A stretch of DNA of 64,000 bases from Flavobacteriales bacterium UBA6057 (GTDB taxonomy: Bacteria > Bacteroidota > Bacteroidia > Flavobacteriales_G > Salibacteraceae). Location of the stretch: contig DIYJ01000014.1 of the NCBI GenBank assembly GCA_002428995.1, positions 259,247 through 323,246 on the forward strand, written 5' to 3'. The notes beneath the pieces were generated by a model that was given only the letters and a program-made list of their open reading frames with translations, was not told where the DNA came from and ran no database searches. The position numbers and the translations under genes were made by a program. This document shows, piece by piece, positions 8,027-17,224 of the stretch; position 1 is the stretch's first letter; the number at the start of each line of letters is the position of its first letter.

Positions 8027-9699
8027 CGAACGAGACTGTCGATCAACTGAAGGTATTTCTGGCGAAACACTTCGTAATGCTTCTTGCCAGAGGCAGGACC
8101 GGAAAATCCGGTATGCACCTTCACTACACGATGTTGCTTATCCAGAAGGATGAGCGTAGGATAAGAATAGAAGCCGCTGAGAAATGGTAAAAGCTCAGCG
8201 GCTTTTCTTTTGGTAGATCCCAGCGAAGCCAGCAAAACGGGATAGTCAAGCTCCAGGTTTTGCTCGTGCCGAACAATGTTTTCGAACGCCTTGGCAGAGT
8301 CAGTGGTAAGTTCAAAATCCAAAGCGATTACTTCGAAGCCTTGAGAACGGTATTGCTCATGCGCCTCTTTCAAAAACACAGCTTCGTCCAGGCAATTGCT
8401 GCACCATGTTCCCATGAGGCTGATGGCCAAGGCCTTTCCACGGTAGGCCTCATCTTCCAGGTTCACCAATTGTCCTTTTGAATCAGGGAAGGAGAAAGCG
8501 ATGGATGAATCTGTGCGAATGCTGGTCATTGTTTCTGGGTCTCCCAGTTGACTGCTTTCATTCGGAGTAGATTCCCATGCCTGATGCCATTTCAATCCGG
8601 AGAAGAATTCTCCATTGATGTCACCATTGGTCAGCGCGCCCTCAAATAAGTAGGCATGTGTTCCATCCAACGAACTGAGGAAAACACTGTCGTTGCGGAC
8701 AGCTCCCTGAAGGAAGCGGTAATCGCCTGTCTCTGTTAAGAACGAACCGGAAAGCACAGGCCCGATTTGCTTCAAGACCAACAATGTGGAGTCCTTGTCA
8801 GAACCATCCTTGGAATAAAAAACCGCGGAGTGTTGACCCGAGAGGTCGATGGAGGGTACTTGTTCAGCCTTGAATCGGTGAGCAACACCACGCTCTGCGC
8901 GAAAAGGAATCACTTCATCTACATCACGCTTCGAGTTGATCCATGAACCGCTCAGTATACTGTCATTCTCGAATGAAAATTCGAAACGAGAATTGAAGTA
9001 ATCAGATTGAAACACCCATTGTTCACCCTCATGCGACTCAAGGTGAAAACCGACTCTTTCCACACCGTTTTTGACCGTGATCTGCGGATCCGACTCCGTG
9101 TTCAGGATAAAACGAAAAGGCAATTCACGACCGTTGATGGACAAGCTACCACGCCACAGATCTCCATTTTCGATGATGGTTCCAACGAGCAGCTTCCTAT
9201 TGGAGAACACAAACGGAATATCCTGTTCTACTTCCAGTACATAGGTTCCACGATCCAGCTTAAAATGCTGGTAGGAAGACGAGAATACATTCTCGCGAGA
9301 ACGCTCCACTTCGAAGTATTCAATCTCATCATTCACAATGTGAACTTCCATGAGTTTCACCTCTTGCTTTGGACTGAGCGCTTTGAAGGTCACACTGCGC
9401 ACTGTGCCGATCATCGTATCGACCACATCAAAGGCTTCGCGGTAGCGCAAATCGTTGACATCCGCCTTCATGAAGGGCTCTAGCTCGGCCATCCAATCCA
9501 CAGATTCGACATCGCTGTAGATGACTGCTGAGTCGTTCACTGCCCATTTCACCACTTTGGCTCCTTCATCGTTCAATCGCTGCGCCAGGTTTTCCATAGT
9601 GGGTAAACCTTCTACCAGCGGAACGCGCTTCTTAGTAGAAACCTCGGCACAAGAACCGAGCAACAAAAGCGATAGAAGAAGGAAGGGCGAGAACCTCAA
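8014..9699 (-). CDS. TlpA-like thioredoxin-fold lipoprotein with large N-terminal region
   Basis: A 561-residue protein. A lipobox (LLGSC, C17) predicts lipid anchoring. Residues 20-395 form a region I do not recognise, with beta-rich character. Residues about 400-555 are a TlpA/ResA-type thioredoxin domain with active site WCSNC (C433, C436) and a cis-proline at SYPT. Such domains reduce or isomerise disulfides in the periplasm. The start is a TTG that overlaps the pheS stop as TTGA, implying translational coupling to a tRNA synthetase gene with no evident functional link. The 3' end overlaps ferritin by 13 bp. Confidence 0.88.
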   Translation of the reverse strand: MRFSPFLLLSLLLLGSCAEVSTKKRVPLVEGLPTMENLAQRLNDEGAKVVKWAVNDSAVIYSDVESVDWMAELEPFMKADVNDLRYREAFDVVDTMIGTVRSVTFKALSPKQEVKLMEVHIVNDEIEYFEVERSRENVFSSSYQHFKLDRGTYVLEVEQDIPFVFSNRKLLVGTIIENGDLWRGSLSINGRELPFRFILNTESDPQITVKNGVERVGFHLESHEGEQWVFQSDYFNSRFEFSFENDSILSGSWINSKRDVDEVIPFRAERGVAHRFKAEQVPSIDLSGQHSAVFYSKDGSDKDSTLLVLKQIGPVLSGSFLTETGDYRFLQGAVRNDSVFLSSLDGTHAYLFEGALTNGDINGEFFSGLKWHQAWESTPNESSQLGDPETMTSIRTDSSIAFSFPDSKGQLVNLEDEAYRGKALAISLMGTWCSNCLDEAVFLKEAHEQYRSQGFEVIALDFELTTDSAKAFENIVRHEQNLELDYPVLLASLGSTKRKAAELLPFLSGFYSYPTLILLDKQHRVVKVHTGFSGPASGKKHYEVFRQKYLQLIDSLVRQPA

Positions 9700-10727
9700 A
9701 GTGCTGATCTGAATTGTTGCAGAAAGCGAATATCGTTCTCAAACATCATTCGAATGTCAGGAATGTGAAAACGCTGCATCGCGCTGCGCTCAAGGCCCAT
9801 TCCAAAGGCAAACCCAGAGTATTTGTCAGGATCAATTCCAGAGCTTTTGAGCACGGCTGGATCAACCATGCCGCAGCCCATTACTTCCAGCCAACCTGTC
9901 CCTTTGGTAATGCGGTAGTCCAATTCCGTTTCAAGACCCCAATAGACATCCATTTCAGCACTGGGCTCAGTAAAGGGAAAGTAGCTGGGTCGGAGGCGAA
10001 TTTTACTCTTACCGAAGAACTCTTTGGCGAAGTACTCAAGCGTTTGCTTCATGTCAGCGAACGTCACGCCCTCGTCAATGTAAAGCCCTTCGATCTGGTG
10101 GAAAATGCAGTGCGATCGTGCAGAAATGTCTTCGTTTCGGAACACGCGACCCGGAGCAATAATGCGAATGGGAGGCTTTTCGTTTTCCATCACCCGCACC
10201 TGTACTGAAGAGGTGTGCGTTCTTAAAACATGAGGTTCGCCACCATCCGGATTCTCCACAAAGAAGGTGTCCTGCATGTCACGGGCAGGGTGTTCCGGTG
10301 GGAAATTCAAAGCAGAGAAATTGTGCCAGTCATCTTCAATTTCCGGCCCTTCGGCTACGGAGAAACCGATCGCGCGGAAAATCTCAATCACTTCGTCCTT
10401 GATGATGGTGATAGGATGCTGCGCGCCAGGAGCCTGAGCCATACCCGGGCGAGTAAGATCCAGTTCAGATGAAGTATTGGACTCTGAGCTCAGCGATGCT
10501 TTCCATTCCTCCACCTTGCGCTCAGCCGTCTGCTTCACTTCATTGATCACCTTTCCAAACTGGCGCTTCTCTTCAGAGGAAACACGCTTGAAGTCATTGA
10601 ACAGCTCCTTGAATAAACCTTTGGAACCCAAATATTTGATGCGGAACTCCTCTGCATCATGCTGGCTTTTGGCTTTGGCCGTTTCAATTTCTTCTTTTAA
10701 CCGAAGAATTCTGTCTTCAAACGTCAT
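9696..10727 (-). CDS. pheS: Phenylalanyl-tRNA synthetase alpha subunit
   Basis: A 343-residue protein of standard PheS length. An N-terminal coiled-coil tRNA-binding arm (about 1-90) precedes the class II catalytic core. Motif 2 reads GRVFRNEDISARSHCIFHQ, and motif 3 reads GFAFGMGLERSAMQRF. With PheT it forms the heterotetramer that charges tRNA-Phe. The beta-subunit gene is not in this window, so pheS and pheT are unlinked here. The cyclophilin gene lies just upstream on the same strand with a 24-bp gap, and the TlpA-like gene overlaps downstream. Confidence 0.97.
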   Translation of the reverse strand: MTFEDRILRLKEEIETAKAKSQHDAEEFRIKYLGSKGLFKELFNDFKRVSSEEKRQFGKVINEVKQTAERKVEEWKASLSSESNTSSELDLTRPGMAQAPGAQHPITIIKDEVIEIFRAIGFSVAEGPEIEDDWHNFSALNFPPEHPARDMQDTFFVENPDGGEPHVLRTHTSSVQVRVMENEKPPIRIIAPGRVFRNEDISARSHCIFHQIEGLYIDEGVTFADMKQTLEYFAKEFFGKSKIRLRPSYFPFTEPSAEMDVYWGLETELDYRITKGTGWLEVMGCGMVDPAVLKSSGIDPDKYSGFAFGMGLERSAMQRFHIPDIRMMFENDIRFLQQFRSAL

Positions 10728-10751
10728 GGTCGCGAAAGTAATGAGTCATGC

Positions 10752-11558
10752 CTATTCCACCACGGTCACCGTCATGGGGATGTCAGTTACGGGAAGTTCT
10801 CCAGTGAGCGGAACAGAGGCGATTTTGTCTACGATGTCCATTCCTTCAATCACCTCACCATACACCGTGTACTGCATATCCAGGTGTGGAGCTCCTCCGA
10901 TGGTTTTGTAGGCTTCACGTTGTTCTTTGGTGTAAGCAAACCGCTTCACATCTGTCTCGGCTTCCAAAATCGGATCCAATTCCAGATTCAGCTGACGCAT
11001 GGCTGCTGTGTCACCTGTAGACTCACAGTAGCGCAAGCGAGTCAGGTAAGCTGCATTTTCAGGCTTTTCCATGAACTTCTGGATGATGTTCTGCTTGTTC
11101 AGGAAGTTCATGCGTTTCTCAAAAAGATCGAGCACACTGTCGGTGTAAGTTGTTCCCTGAACGATGTAGAACTGACTTCCTGAACTGTTCCGCTCGGGGT
11201 TCACAGCATCGCCATACCGTGCAGCACAAAAGGCGCCTCGCTTGTGTGAAAAGCGCGCATCAAATTCTGCCGGAATGGTGTAGCCAGGTCCACCACTTCC
11301 CATGTCTGTTTTGACCCGAGAGTTTGGGTCTCCGCCCTGTACCATGAATCCCGGGATAACACGGTGAAACAAAGTGCCATTGTAGAAGTCTTCTCTGGCC
11401 AACTTCAGGATGTTGTCCCGGTGGCCAGGAGTTTCGTTGTAGAGCGCCACAATGATGTCTCCGTAAGGCGTGGAAATCTTCACCTTAGAAGTGTCTTCCT
11501 GCGCCATTAGCCCCAGCGAAAGCATCAGTGTCAGTGAGAGTGTGATCAAACCTTTCAT
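10752..11558 (-). CDS. Peptidyl-prolyl cis-trans isomerase, cyclophilin type, exported
   Basis: A 268-residue protein from the ATG at 11558, which begins a signal peptide (MKGLITLSLTLMLSLGLMAQ). The longer frame upstream starts at a poor site. Cyclophilin motifs are clear: TLFHRVIPGFMVQGGDP with the catalytic arginine, SGSQFYIVQG, and VYGEVIEGMDIVDKIA near the end. An insertion of about 70 residues (about 150-215), rich in charged residues, splits the core after the GSQFYIVQG strand; similar insertions are common in Bacteroidota cyclophilins. It acts in periplasmic protein folding. Likely co-transcribed with pheS. Confidence 0.93.
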   Translation of the reverse strand: MKGLITLSLTLMLSLGLMAQEDTSKVKISTPYGDIIVALYNETPGHRDNILKLAREDFYNGTLFHRVIPGFMVQGGDPNSRVKTDMGSGGPGYTIPAEFDARFSHKRGAFCAARYGDAVNPERNSSGSQFYIVQGTTYTDSVLDLFEKRMNFLNKQNIIQKFMEKPENAAYLTRLRYCESTGDTAAMRQLNLELDPILEAETDVKRFAYTKEQREAYKTIGGAPHLDMQYTVYGEVIEGMDIVDKIASVPLTGELPVTDIPMTVTVVE

Positions 11559-11642
11559 CGTGTATGTACCGTCTTTAGTGCGTAGTGACCGCAAAGTTTA
11601 TCGAAATTTAGCGTTGAGATTATTGTATTTTTGACTTTTGAT

Positions 11643-12059
11643 ATGAATCGAACGATCATGAAAAACGCATTTGCAGCCCTTGTTTTGACGATCCTGGGAT
11701 CGTTGACCTTGACCTCATGCTACAAAGAACCCGGACCAGGAACGGGTGAGATTGTTGTGGTCAACTCAAAGGGAGAAGTACAGTCTGGTGTGCATGTGAG
11801 AATGTTCTGCACACAGGTGGACTGCGATGTTGTAAGAAATGGAACGACAAACAGCAGTGGTGCCTACAGCCAGGAATTCGACCTTCCTGTGGTGTTGCGA
11901 GTAAGAGCCGTGCGTTACGATTCTACCGTTACCGTTGTTGGCCTTCCACCCAATCAAATGGAAGAAGTTTCTGTTGACTCACTGTGTGGAGAAGGTTTCA
12001 TCCAGATCGAAAACGATGAGATCGCCAGCGAGCGCGTTACGATTCTCGACTGTAATTAA
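11643..12059 (+). CDS. Small lipoprotein with carboxypeptidase-regulatory-like fold
   Basis: A 138-residue protein starting at ATG 11643, or possibly at the ATG at 11658 (MKNAFAALVLTILGSLTLTS). The lipobox TLTSC predicts lipidation. The mature part, with GEIVVVNSKGEVQSGVHV and SSGAYSQEFDLPVVLRV, has the look of a transthyretin-like or CarboxypepD-regulatory beta-sandwich. No specific role can be assigned. The 3' end overlaps the convergent small gene by 23 bp. Confidence 0.8.
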   Translation: MNRTIMKNAFAALVLTILGSLTLTSCYKEPGPGTGEIVVVNSKGEVQSGVHVRMFCTQVDCDVVRNGTTNSSGAYSQEFDLPVVLRVRAVRYDSTVTVVGLPPNQMEEVSVDSLCGEGFIQIENDEIASERVTILDCN

Positions 12060-12372
12060 TAATCGCTTCCTTCATTAAATGCTCCTGCTCCCCGGCTGAA
12101 AGCTGAGGCAGCTTCTCTGTGCGCGCATAATGCGGCCATTCATCCTTGTCCAAACCTTCGTAATTGTAGAACCCATAAGGTTCCAACAGGCGGCAAACCG
12201 CAATGTGGATCACATCCAGCTTCTGATCTTTGCTCAGCTTTCTCGGTCCGTGACCGAGCTCATTCACACCGATTAAGAACAACAAAGCCTGCAGATCCAG
12301 TGGCTGATCAAACTGCTTTTCATACCGAGCCAACGTAGCTTCCCATTGTTGTTCAAAATCCTGTTCATTCAT
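12037..12372 (-). CDS. Conserved hypothetical protein, 111 aa
   Basis: A small, soluble, acidic protein with no signal peptide. It has predicted helices and an EWPHY segment at about residues 77-81. I recall similar short cytoplasmic proteins in Flavobacteriales but know no function. The start is an ATG. It converges with the lipoprotein gene (23-bp overlap of 3' ends) and diverges from the CvpA gene across 56 bp. Codon use looks like its neighbours, supporting a real gene. Confidence 0.75.
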   Translation of the reverse strand: MNEQDFEQQWEATLARYEKQFDQPLDLQALLFLIGVNELGHGPRKLSKDQKLDVIHIAVCRLLEPYGFYNYEGLDKDEWPHYARTEKLPQLSAGEQEHLMKEAIINYSRES

Positions 12373-12428
12373 GCCGCGAAGTTACCTGCCCGAGGGAGAT
12401 GTGAGCGCCTAACTTTGACCACCACAAG

Positions 12429-12980
12429 ATGGATTTCAATCACTGGGATATTATTCTCTGCATTCCGTTGGCCTGGGGTGCCTTTCAAGGTTTCCGAAAA
12501 GGCCTGATCATAGAGCTGGCCTCTATGGCCGCACTGATTGCCGGCATTTACATTGCTGCCAACTTCTCTGGTTGGACGGAAAGCTGGATCAACGAAGCGC
12601 TGGGCTGGACAGAGAGTTGGGTGGGATGGCTTTCCTTCATCGCCACGTTTGTTGGGGTCGTGATCGGGGTTTATGCCTTGGCCAAAGTGTTGGAGAAAGC
12701 GGTGAATCTGGTAATGCTAAAGCCGATCAACAAAATTGCCGGAGCACTCTTTGGGCTGACAAAGCTCTTCCTGATCACCAGTATTGTGCTCAATTTATTG
12801 ACGTGGGTAGATCGCTACATTCCCATTCTTCACAGCTCCAGCCCTCAGAACAGTTTGTTGTTTGAGCCGGTGCTCAATACCGCTCCTACGCTGCTTCCGG
12901 TATTGACCGAAACAGATTGGTTGGATACAGCTTCGGAGATGATTGATCCACTGTTTGAAGAGCAGGCGGTTTCCGAGTAA
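12429..12980 (+). CDS. CvpA family membrane protein
   Basis: A 183-residue protein with four hydrophobic segments and the CvpA signature near the N-terminus (WGAFQGFRKGLIIELASMAA). The family is named for colicin V production, and its members are inner-membrane proteins linked to envelope stress or secretion. Biochemical role unknown. It has a short leader from the divergent 111-aa gene. Downstream is a long inverted repeat that separates it from the convergent pgk gene. Confidence 0.9.
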   Translation: MDFNHWDIILCIPLAWGAFQGFRKGLIIELASMAALIAGIYIAANFSGWTESWINEALGWTESWVGWLSFIATFVGVVIGVYALAKVLEKAVNLVMLKPINKIAGALFGLTKLFLITSIVLNLLTWVDRYIPILHSSSPQNSLLFEPVLNTAPTLLPVLTETDWLDTASEMIDPLFEEQAVSE

Positions 12981-12988
12981 AGGCATTT

Positions 12989-13077
12989 TTTAACCACAGA
13001 GGTCGCAAAGCGTTTCATAGAGTTCACAAAGAAATCTCTGTGCTCTTTGTGCTTTCTCTGTGTACTCTGTGGTTAAA
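12989..13077. repeat. Long inverted repeat between convergent genes
   Basis: Perfect 13-bp ends (tttaaccacagag at 12989-13001 and its complement at 13065-13077) enclose about 63 bp that also contain ctctgtg-type sub-repeats. It lies exactly between the CvpA and pgk stop codons, so it could act as a two-way transcription stop. The accacagag motif looks like a dispersed intergenic repeat seen in many genomes; here there is one copy. Confidence 0.75.
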
Positions 13078-13082
13078 CCCGA

Positions 13083-14264
13083 CTAGCCAATAGCCGCAAC
13101 CCCAGGCAAGGTCTTCCCCTCCAGAAACTCCAACAAAGCACCGCCACCGGTAGAAACATAGCTCACCTTCTCAGCAAGCCCAAACTGCTTCACCGCGGCC
13201 ACAGAATCACCACCGCCCACAAGGCTGTAAGCTCCTTTAGCCGTAGAATCAGCAATCATGCTTCCCAAAGACTTGGTGCCGTTGGAAAAGGCTTCCATTT
13301 CAAATACACCGAGTGGACCGTTCCACAAAATGGTCTTGCTGTTGGCAATCACCGATTCACACTTGGCGAGCGCATTAGGCCCAACATCCAAGCCCATCCA
13401 ACCATCAGGAATAGCATTGGAAGCCAAGGTTTGAGTATTCGCATCCGCAGCGAACTTATCCGCAACCACACTGTCTTCCGGGAGAATGATCTCCACGTTT
13501 TTAGCCTCTGCTTTTTCAAGAATGATACGAGCAGTGCTCAGGTGATCTTCTTCAACCAGCGAATTTCCCGTTTCGCCACCCTGGGCTTTGATGAAGGTGT
13601 AAGCCATTCCACCACCAATGATCAGGTGATCAATCTTGTCCAGCAGGTTCGTGATTACTTCAATCTTGGAGCTCACCTTGGCACCTCCGATGATGGCCGT
13701 GTAAGGCGAAGCAGCCTCATTCAGCACTTTGGTCGCGCTGCTCACCTCTGATTCCAGCAGGTAGCCAAACATGCGGTCTTCGAAGTACTTCGCAATAACA
13801 GCCGTAGAAGCATGGGCGCGGTGTGCCGTTCCAAAGGCATCATTCACATAAACATCTCCATGCACATGCAGCTCGCGGGTAAAGGCTTCGTCTCCTGCAG
13901 TTTCACCTTTGTGGAATCGGAGGTTTTCCAGCAGCAATACCTGACCAGGCTCAAGAGCCGAGCTCGCTTCAGCTGCAGTTTCCCCGATGCAATTATCCGT
14001 GAATAGCACTTCCAGGCCCAGGAGTTCGTTCAACGTTGGCAACAAGTGGCGCAGTGAAAACTTGTCTTCCGGACCGTTTTTAGGTCGACCCAGGTGCGAC
14101 ATCAATACTACCGAACCGCCATCCGACAACACCTTGCGAATGGTAGGCAGAGCAGCCGTAATGCGTGTGGGATCAGTGACCTCCAGTTGGTCGTTCAACG
14201 GAACATTAAAGTCTACGCGGATAAGCGCTCGTTTTCCCGTAAAATTGTAGCCGTCCAATTGCAT
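13083..14264 (-). CDS. pgk: Phosphoglycerate kinase
   Basis: A 393-residue protein of normal length. It transfers phosphate between 1,3-bisphosphoglycerate and ADP in glycolysis. The N-terminal substrate domain has RVDFNVPLND and SHLGRPKNG. The C-terminal nucleotide domain has the glycine-rich GGGDSVAAVKQFG loop. Residues around LWNGPLGVFE are intact. The ATG at 14264 faces the divergent holB gene across 68 bp, which must contain both promoters. No glycolytic neighbour is adjacent. Confidence 0.98.
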   Translation of the reverse strand: MQLDGYNFTGKRALIRVDFNVPLNDQLEVTDPTRITAALPTIRKVLSDGGSVVLMSHLGRPKNGPEDKFSLRHLLPTLNELLGLEVLFTDNCIGETAAEASSALEPGQVLLLENLRFHKGETAGDEAFTRELHVHGDVYVNDAFGTAHRAHASTAVIAKYFEDRMFGYLLESEVSSATKVLNEAASPYTAIIGGAKVSSKIEVITNLLDKIDHLIIGGGMAYTFIKAQGGETGNSLVEEDHLSTARIILEKAEAKNVEIILPEDSVVADKFAADANTQTLASNAIPDGWMGLDVGPNALAKCESVIANSKTILWNGPLGVFEMEAFSNGTKSLGSMIADSTAKGAYSLVGGGDSVAAVKQFGLAEKVSYVSTGGGALLEFLEGKTLPGVAAIG

Positions 14265-14332
14265 GATTCAGAGTCGTTTTTTCGAAGCGGCAAAAATACT
14301 TTTCTGATCAGAAGTTGGATGCAAGTCAGAAG

Positions 14333-15493
14333 ATGAGGCGAGAAGATATTCCCGGACAAAAAGTGATGAAGGAAGTGTTTACCGAACTGGTAGACAACGA
14401 TCAGCTTCCCCATGCCATGCTCATTCGCAGCAAGCAAGGCGGCAGTGGTTTGGCGCTCGGCCTTTTTCTGACGCAATACCTTTTGTGTGAACAGCCGGCC
14501 GATGGAAATCCATGCGGGGTTTGCCCCAACTGTGTAAAATGTCAGGGGATGAGCCATCCAGATGTGCATTACGTGATGCCGGTGAACAAAAACCAGAAGG
14601 TGAAGAAGGTGGCCGTGAGCGAAAACTTTCTGGAAGAATGGCGTGAGCTGGTGACCGAAAGCCCTTTCATCGAATTGATGGATTGGTATACCGCCATCGG
14701 AATCGAGAATAAGCAGGGCTTCATGGGTAACGATGAGATCACCGCACTGCGACAGAAACTCAGCTTGCGATCATTTGAAGGCAGGCAAAAAGTGTTCATC
14801 ATCTGGCAGGCAGATCGAATGAATCAGGAGTTTGCCAACAAGATGCTGAAGAGCCTCGAAGAGCCTTCCAACGATACTGTGTTTGTGCTCATCACAGAGA
14901 ATCCTGATAAGCTGTTGCCGACCGTGCTTTCTCGCGTGCAAATCTTTGCAGAGGAGCCTTTGAGCGCAGAAGAATTGAGCATCTTCCTTCAGCAGAAATT
15001 TGAACTTCCGCCACCCGAGGCCACCAACATTGCGTTCCGAAGCGAGGGCAACATCAGCCATGCCATCAAAGACATGCACCACGAGGGCGATCAGTGGCTG
15101 ACCGATTTTCGAAACTTCATGCGCCTTGCCTACATGCGCGACATCAAAGGGCTTTATCAATGGAGTGAGAAAATGGCCAAAAATTCGCGTGACGCTCAGC
15201 GACAGTTTGTGAAAAATGCACTCAGCATTTTCGACCGGTGCTACCGTTTGGGCTGGGTGGCTGACCACCTTCCTTTTGAAGGAGAAGAGCAGCAGTTTTA
15301 CGAGCGTTTTTCGCCCTTTGTGAATTACTCAAACATCCGTGGCTTCATGGATGACTTCGAGAAGGCAGCCTACCACATTGAGCGCAACGTGAACGCCAAG
15401 ATCGTTTGGTTTGATACCAGCATCAACGCCATCCGGCTCGTGCATCAAGGGCGCAAGGCTGCCGCAACACCATCAACCACCACAAGCACCTGA
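14333..15493 (+). CDS. holB: DNA polymerase III delta-prime subunit
   Basis: A 386-residue protein from the ATG at 14333; a TTG 18 bp upstream is less likely. It is an AAA+ clamp-loader subunit. The P-loop is degenerate (RSKQGGSGLAL, lacking GKT), as expected for the non-hydrolysing delta-prime. The zinc module CGVCPNCVKC followed by HPD is present, as are the sensor segment FANKMLKSLEEP and SRVQIF. The C-terminus ends in a Thr/Ser-rich tail. It is first in the holB-ricT-gldH-pbp1A cluster typical of Flavobacteriales. Confidence 0.94.
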   Translation: MRREDIPGQKVMKEVFTELVDNDQLPHAMLIRSKQGGSGLALGLFLTQYLLCEQPADGNPCGVCPNCVKCQGMSHPDVHYVMPVNKNQKVKKVAVSENFLEEWRELVTESPFIELMDWYTAIGIENKQGFMGNDEITALRQKLSLRSFEGRQKVFIIWQADRMNQEFANKMLKSLEEPSNDTVFVLITENPDKLLPTVLSRVQIFAEEPLSAEELSIFLQQKFELPPPEATNIAFRSEGNISHAIKDMHHEGDQWLTDFRNFMRLAYMRDIKGLYQWSEKMAKNSRDAQRQFVKNALSIFDRCYRLGWVADHLPFEGEEQQFYERFSPFVNYSNIRGFMDDFEKAAYHIERNVNAKIVWFDTSINAIRLVHQGRKAAATPSTTTST

Positions 15494-15533
15494 ACGAAAT
15501 GCTAGATTTGTTGATTGATTTAACTTGTGGATA

Positions 15534-16745
15534 ATGGGATGTGGTAGTTGTGGAAGTGGAGGATGTGGAACGCTGCCGAAAGGATGCAAAAACAATGGAG
15601 CTTGTGGCATCAACGGGTGCAACAAGATGGAGGTCTTCGACTGGCTGGCCGGAATGGAGCGCTTCGATCGCTCCGAGCCTGAACTGATCGAGGTTCGCTT
15701 CAAAAACACACGCAAAGAATTTTTCAAAAACTCTGAGAACCTTCCCCTAGGCGTTGGAAACTTGGTTGCCGTTGAGTCCATGACCGGTTACGACATCGGT
15801 ACCGTCACACTCACCGGTGAGCTCGTCAAGTTTCAAATGCGCAAAAAAGGAATCCATCAGGGCGCCAAGGACTTGAAAAAGGTCTACCGCATTGCCGAAC
15901 AGAAAGACATTGACCTGTGGCGCGAAGCTCAGGCTTTGGAGCAGCAAACGATGATCAAAACACGTCAGGTGGTGAAAGAACTCAGCCTGGACATGAAGAT
16001 CAGTGATGTGGAATACCAGGCTGATAAGAGCAAGGCAACCTTCTACTACATCGCAGAAGACCGGGTGGACTTTCGAGAGTTGATCAAAGTGCTGGCCGAC
16101 CGCTTCAGAGTCAGAATCGAAATGCGCCAGATTGGAGCACGCCAGGAGGCTGGAAGAGTAGGTGGCATTGGCTCCTGCGGTCGCGAATTGTGCTGCAGTA
16201 CATGGCTCACCGACTTCCGATCTGTATCCACAACGGCCGCGCGTTACCAGCAACTGGCCATCAACCCGATCAAGCTGGCGGGGCAATGTGGTAAGCTGAA
16301 GTGCTGCCTCAACTATGAGCTTGATTCCTACATGGACGCACTCAAGGATTTCCCGCAGCAACGCCCGAAGCTGAAAACACACAAGGGAATGGCCTTCCAC
16401 CAAAAGAGCGACATCTTCAAGCGCATCATGTGGTATTCTTATGAAGATGCACCTACAGAATTCATCGCGCTGGAAGTAGATCGCGTAAAAGAGATCCTCG
16501 CGCTGAATGAAAAAGGCAAGAAGGCCGATGACCTCAAGAGCTACAGCTTAGTACTGGAGCCTGCCACCGAAGTTGACCAAACCTTTGAAGATGTAGTGGG
16601 CCAGGAGAGCCTCACGCGCTTTGACAAAGGGAAAGGAAAGAGCAAAAAAGGAGGAGGAAAGCGCCCAAGTTCTCAGAATAAGCGCAAAGGCAAAAACTTC
16701 AAGGGAAAGAAGAAAAATCCGAATCCCAACAACCGCAAAAAATGA
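15534..16745 (+). CDS. ricT: PSP1 domain protein (RicT/YaaT-like)
   Basis: A 403-residue protein from the ATG at 15534. The N-terminus is cysteine- and glycine-rich (MGCGSCGSGGCGTLPKGCKN), as in Bacteroidota homologues. The PSP1 core contains CGRELCCSTWL and CGKLKCCLNY, the cysteines that bind Fe-S clusters in the B. subtilis RicAFT complex, where RicT helps RNase Y-dependent mRNA processing. A basic Lys/Gly tail (about 365-403) may contact RNA. RicA and RicF partners are not visible here, so the function is inferred from family only. Its TGA overlaps the gldH start as ATGA. Confidence 0.92.
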   Translation: MGCGSCGSGGCGTLPKGCKNNGACGINGCNKMEVFDWLAGMERFDRSEPELIEVRFKNTRKEFFKNSENLPLGVGNLVAVESMTGYDIGTVTLTGELVKFQMRKKGIHQGAKDLKKVYRIAEQKDIDLWREAQALEQQTMIKTRQVVKELSLDMKISDVEYQADKSKATFYYIAEDRVDFRELIKVLADRFRVRIEMRQIGARQEAGRVGGIGSCGRELCCSTWLTDFRSVSTTAARYQQLAINPIKLAGQCGKLKCCLNYELDSYMDALKDFPQQRPKLKTHKGMAFHQKSDIFKRIMWYSYEDAPTEFIALEVDRVKEILALNEKGKKADDLKSYSLVLEPATEVDQTFEDVVGQESLTRFDKGKGKSKKGGGKRPSSQNKRKGKNFKGKKKNPNPNNRKK

Positions 16746-17209
16746 TGCATCGCGCCTTTCTGGTGTTTTTGTTGGGCGTTGCTCTGGCCAGCTGCTCAAA
16801 CCAGACCTTGCTGAGCGAGACCGACTCTCTTCCCACGGGTGACTGGGAATACAACCAGGTGTTCCAAACCACCTATGCAGCAGAAGACACGCTCACTCCG
16901 CTGGACTTCTACTTCCTGGTGCGCAATGGGAGCAACTACCGTTATCAAAACCTGATCATCTACTTCAAAACCTATTATCCGAACAACACATTCCAGGTAG
17001 ATACGATCGACTGTCCACTGGCTGATGAGTCGGGCCGCTGGTATGGCTCAGGCTTGGGGGATATGCTTGATAACGAGATTCTGTTTAAAACAAATTACCA
17101 GTTCCCAAAGTCCGGAGCTTACAAGTTCGAAATTCAGCACGCCATGAGGCCCGATACGATTCACGAAATTTATGACGTGGGTTTGCGCATCGAACATGCG
17201 TCTCGCTAA
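16742..17209 (+). CDS. gldH: Gliding motility lipoprotein GldH
   Basis: A 155-residue lipoprotein (lipobox ALASC). The mature sequence, with DWEYNQVFQTTY, YYPNNTFQVDTIDCPLADE and GRWYGSGLGDM, is recognisable as GldH, required for gliding in Flavobacterium johnsoniae and linked to the T9SS machinery. The start overlaps the ricT stop (ATGA), with a second ATG directly after. It is followed 15 bp later by the PBP1A gene, the order conserved in the phylum. No other gld, spr or por gene is in the window. Confidence 0.93.
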   Translation: MMHRAFLVFLLGVALASCSNQTLLSETDSLPTGDWEYNQVFQTTYAAEDTLTPLDFYFLVRNGSNYRYQNLIIYFKTYYPNNTFQVDTIDCPLADESGRWYGSGLGDMLDNEILFKTNYQFPKSGAYKFEIQHAMRPDTIHEIYDVGLRIEHASR

Positions 17210-17224
17210 CTTGGCAATTCGGCT

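Noticed and set aside
12989..13077. Possible CRISPR or tRNA in the long inverted repeat
   Set aside because: Only a single inverted pair; no repeated spacers and no cloverleaf.
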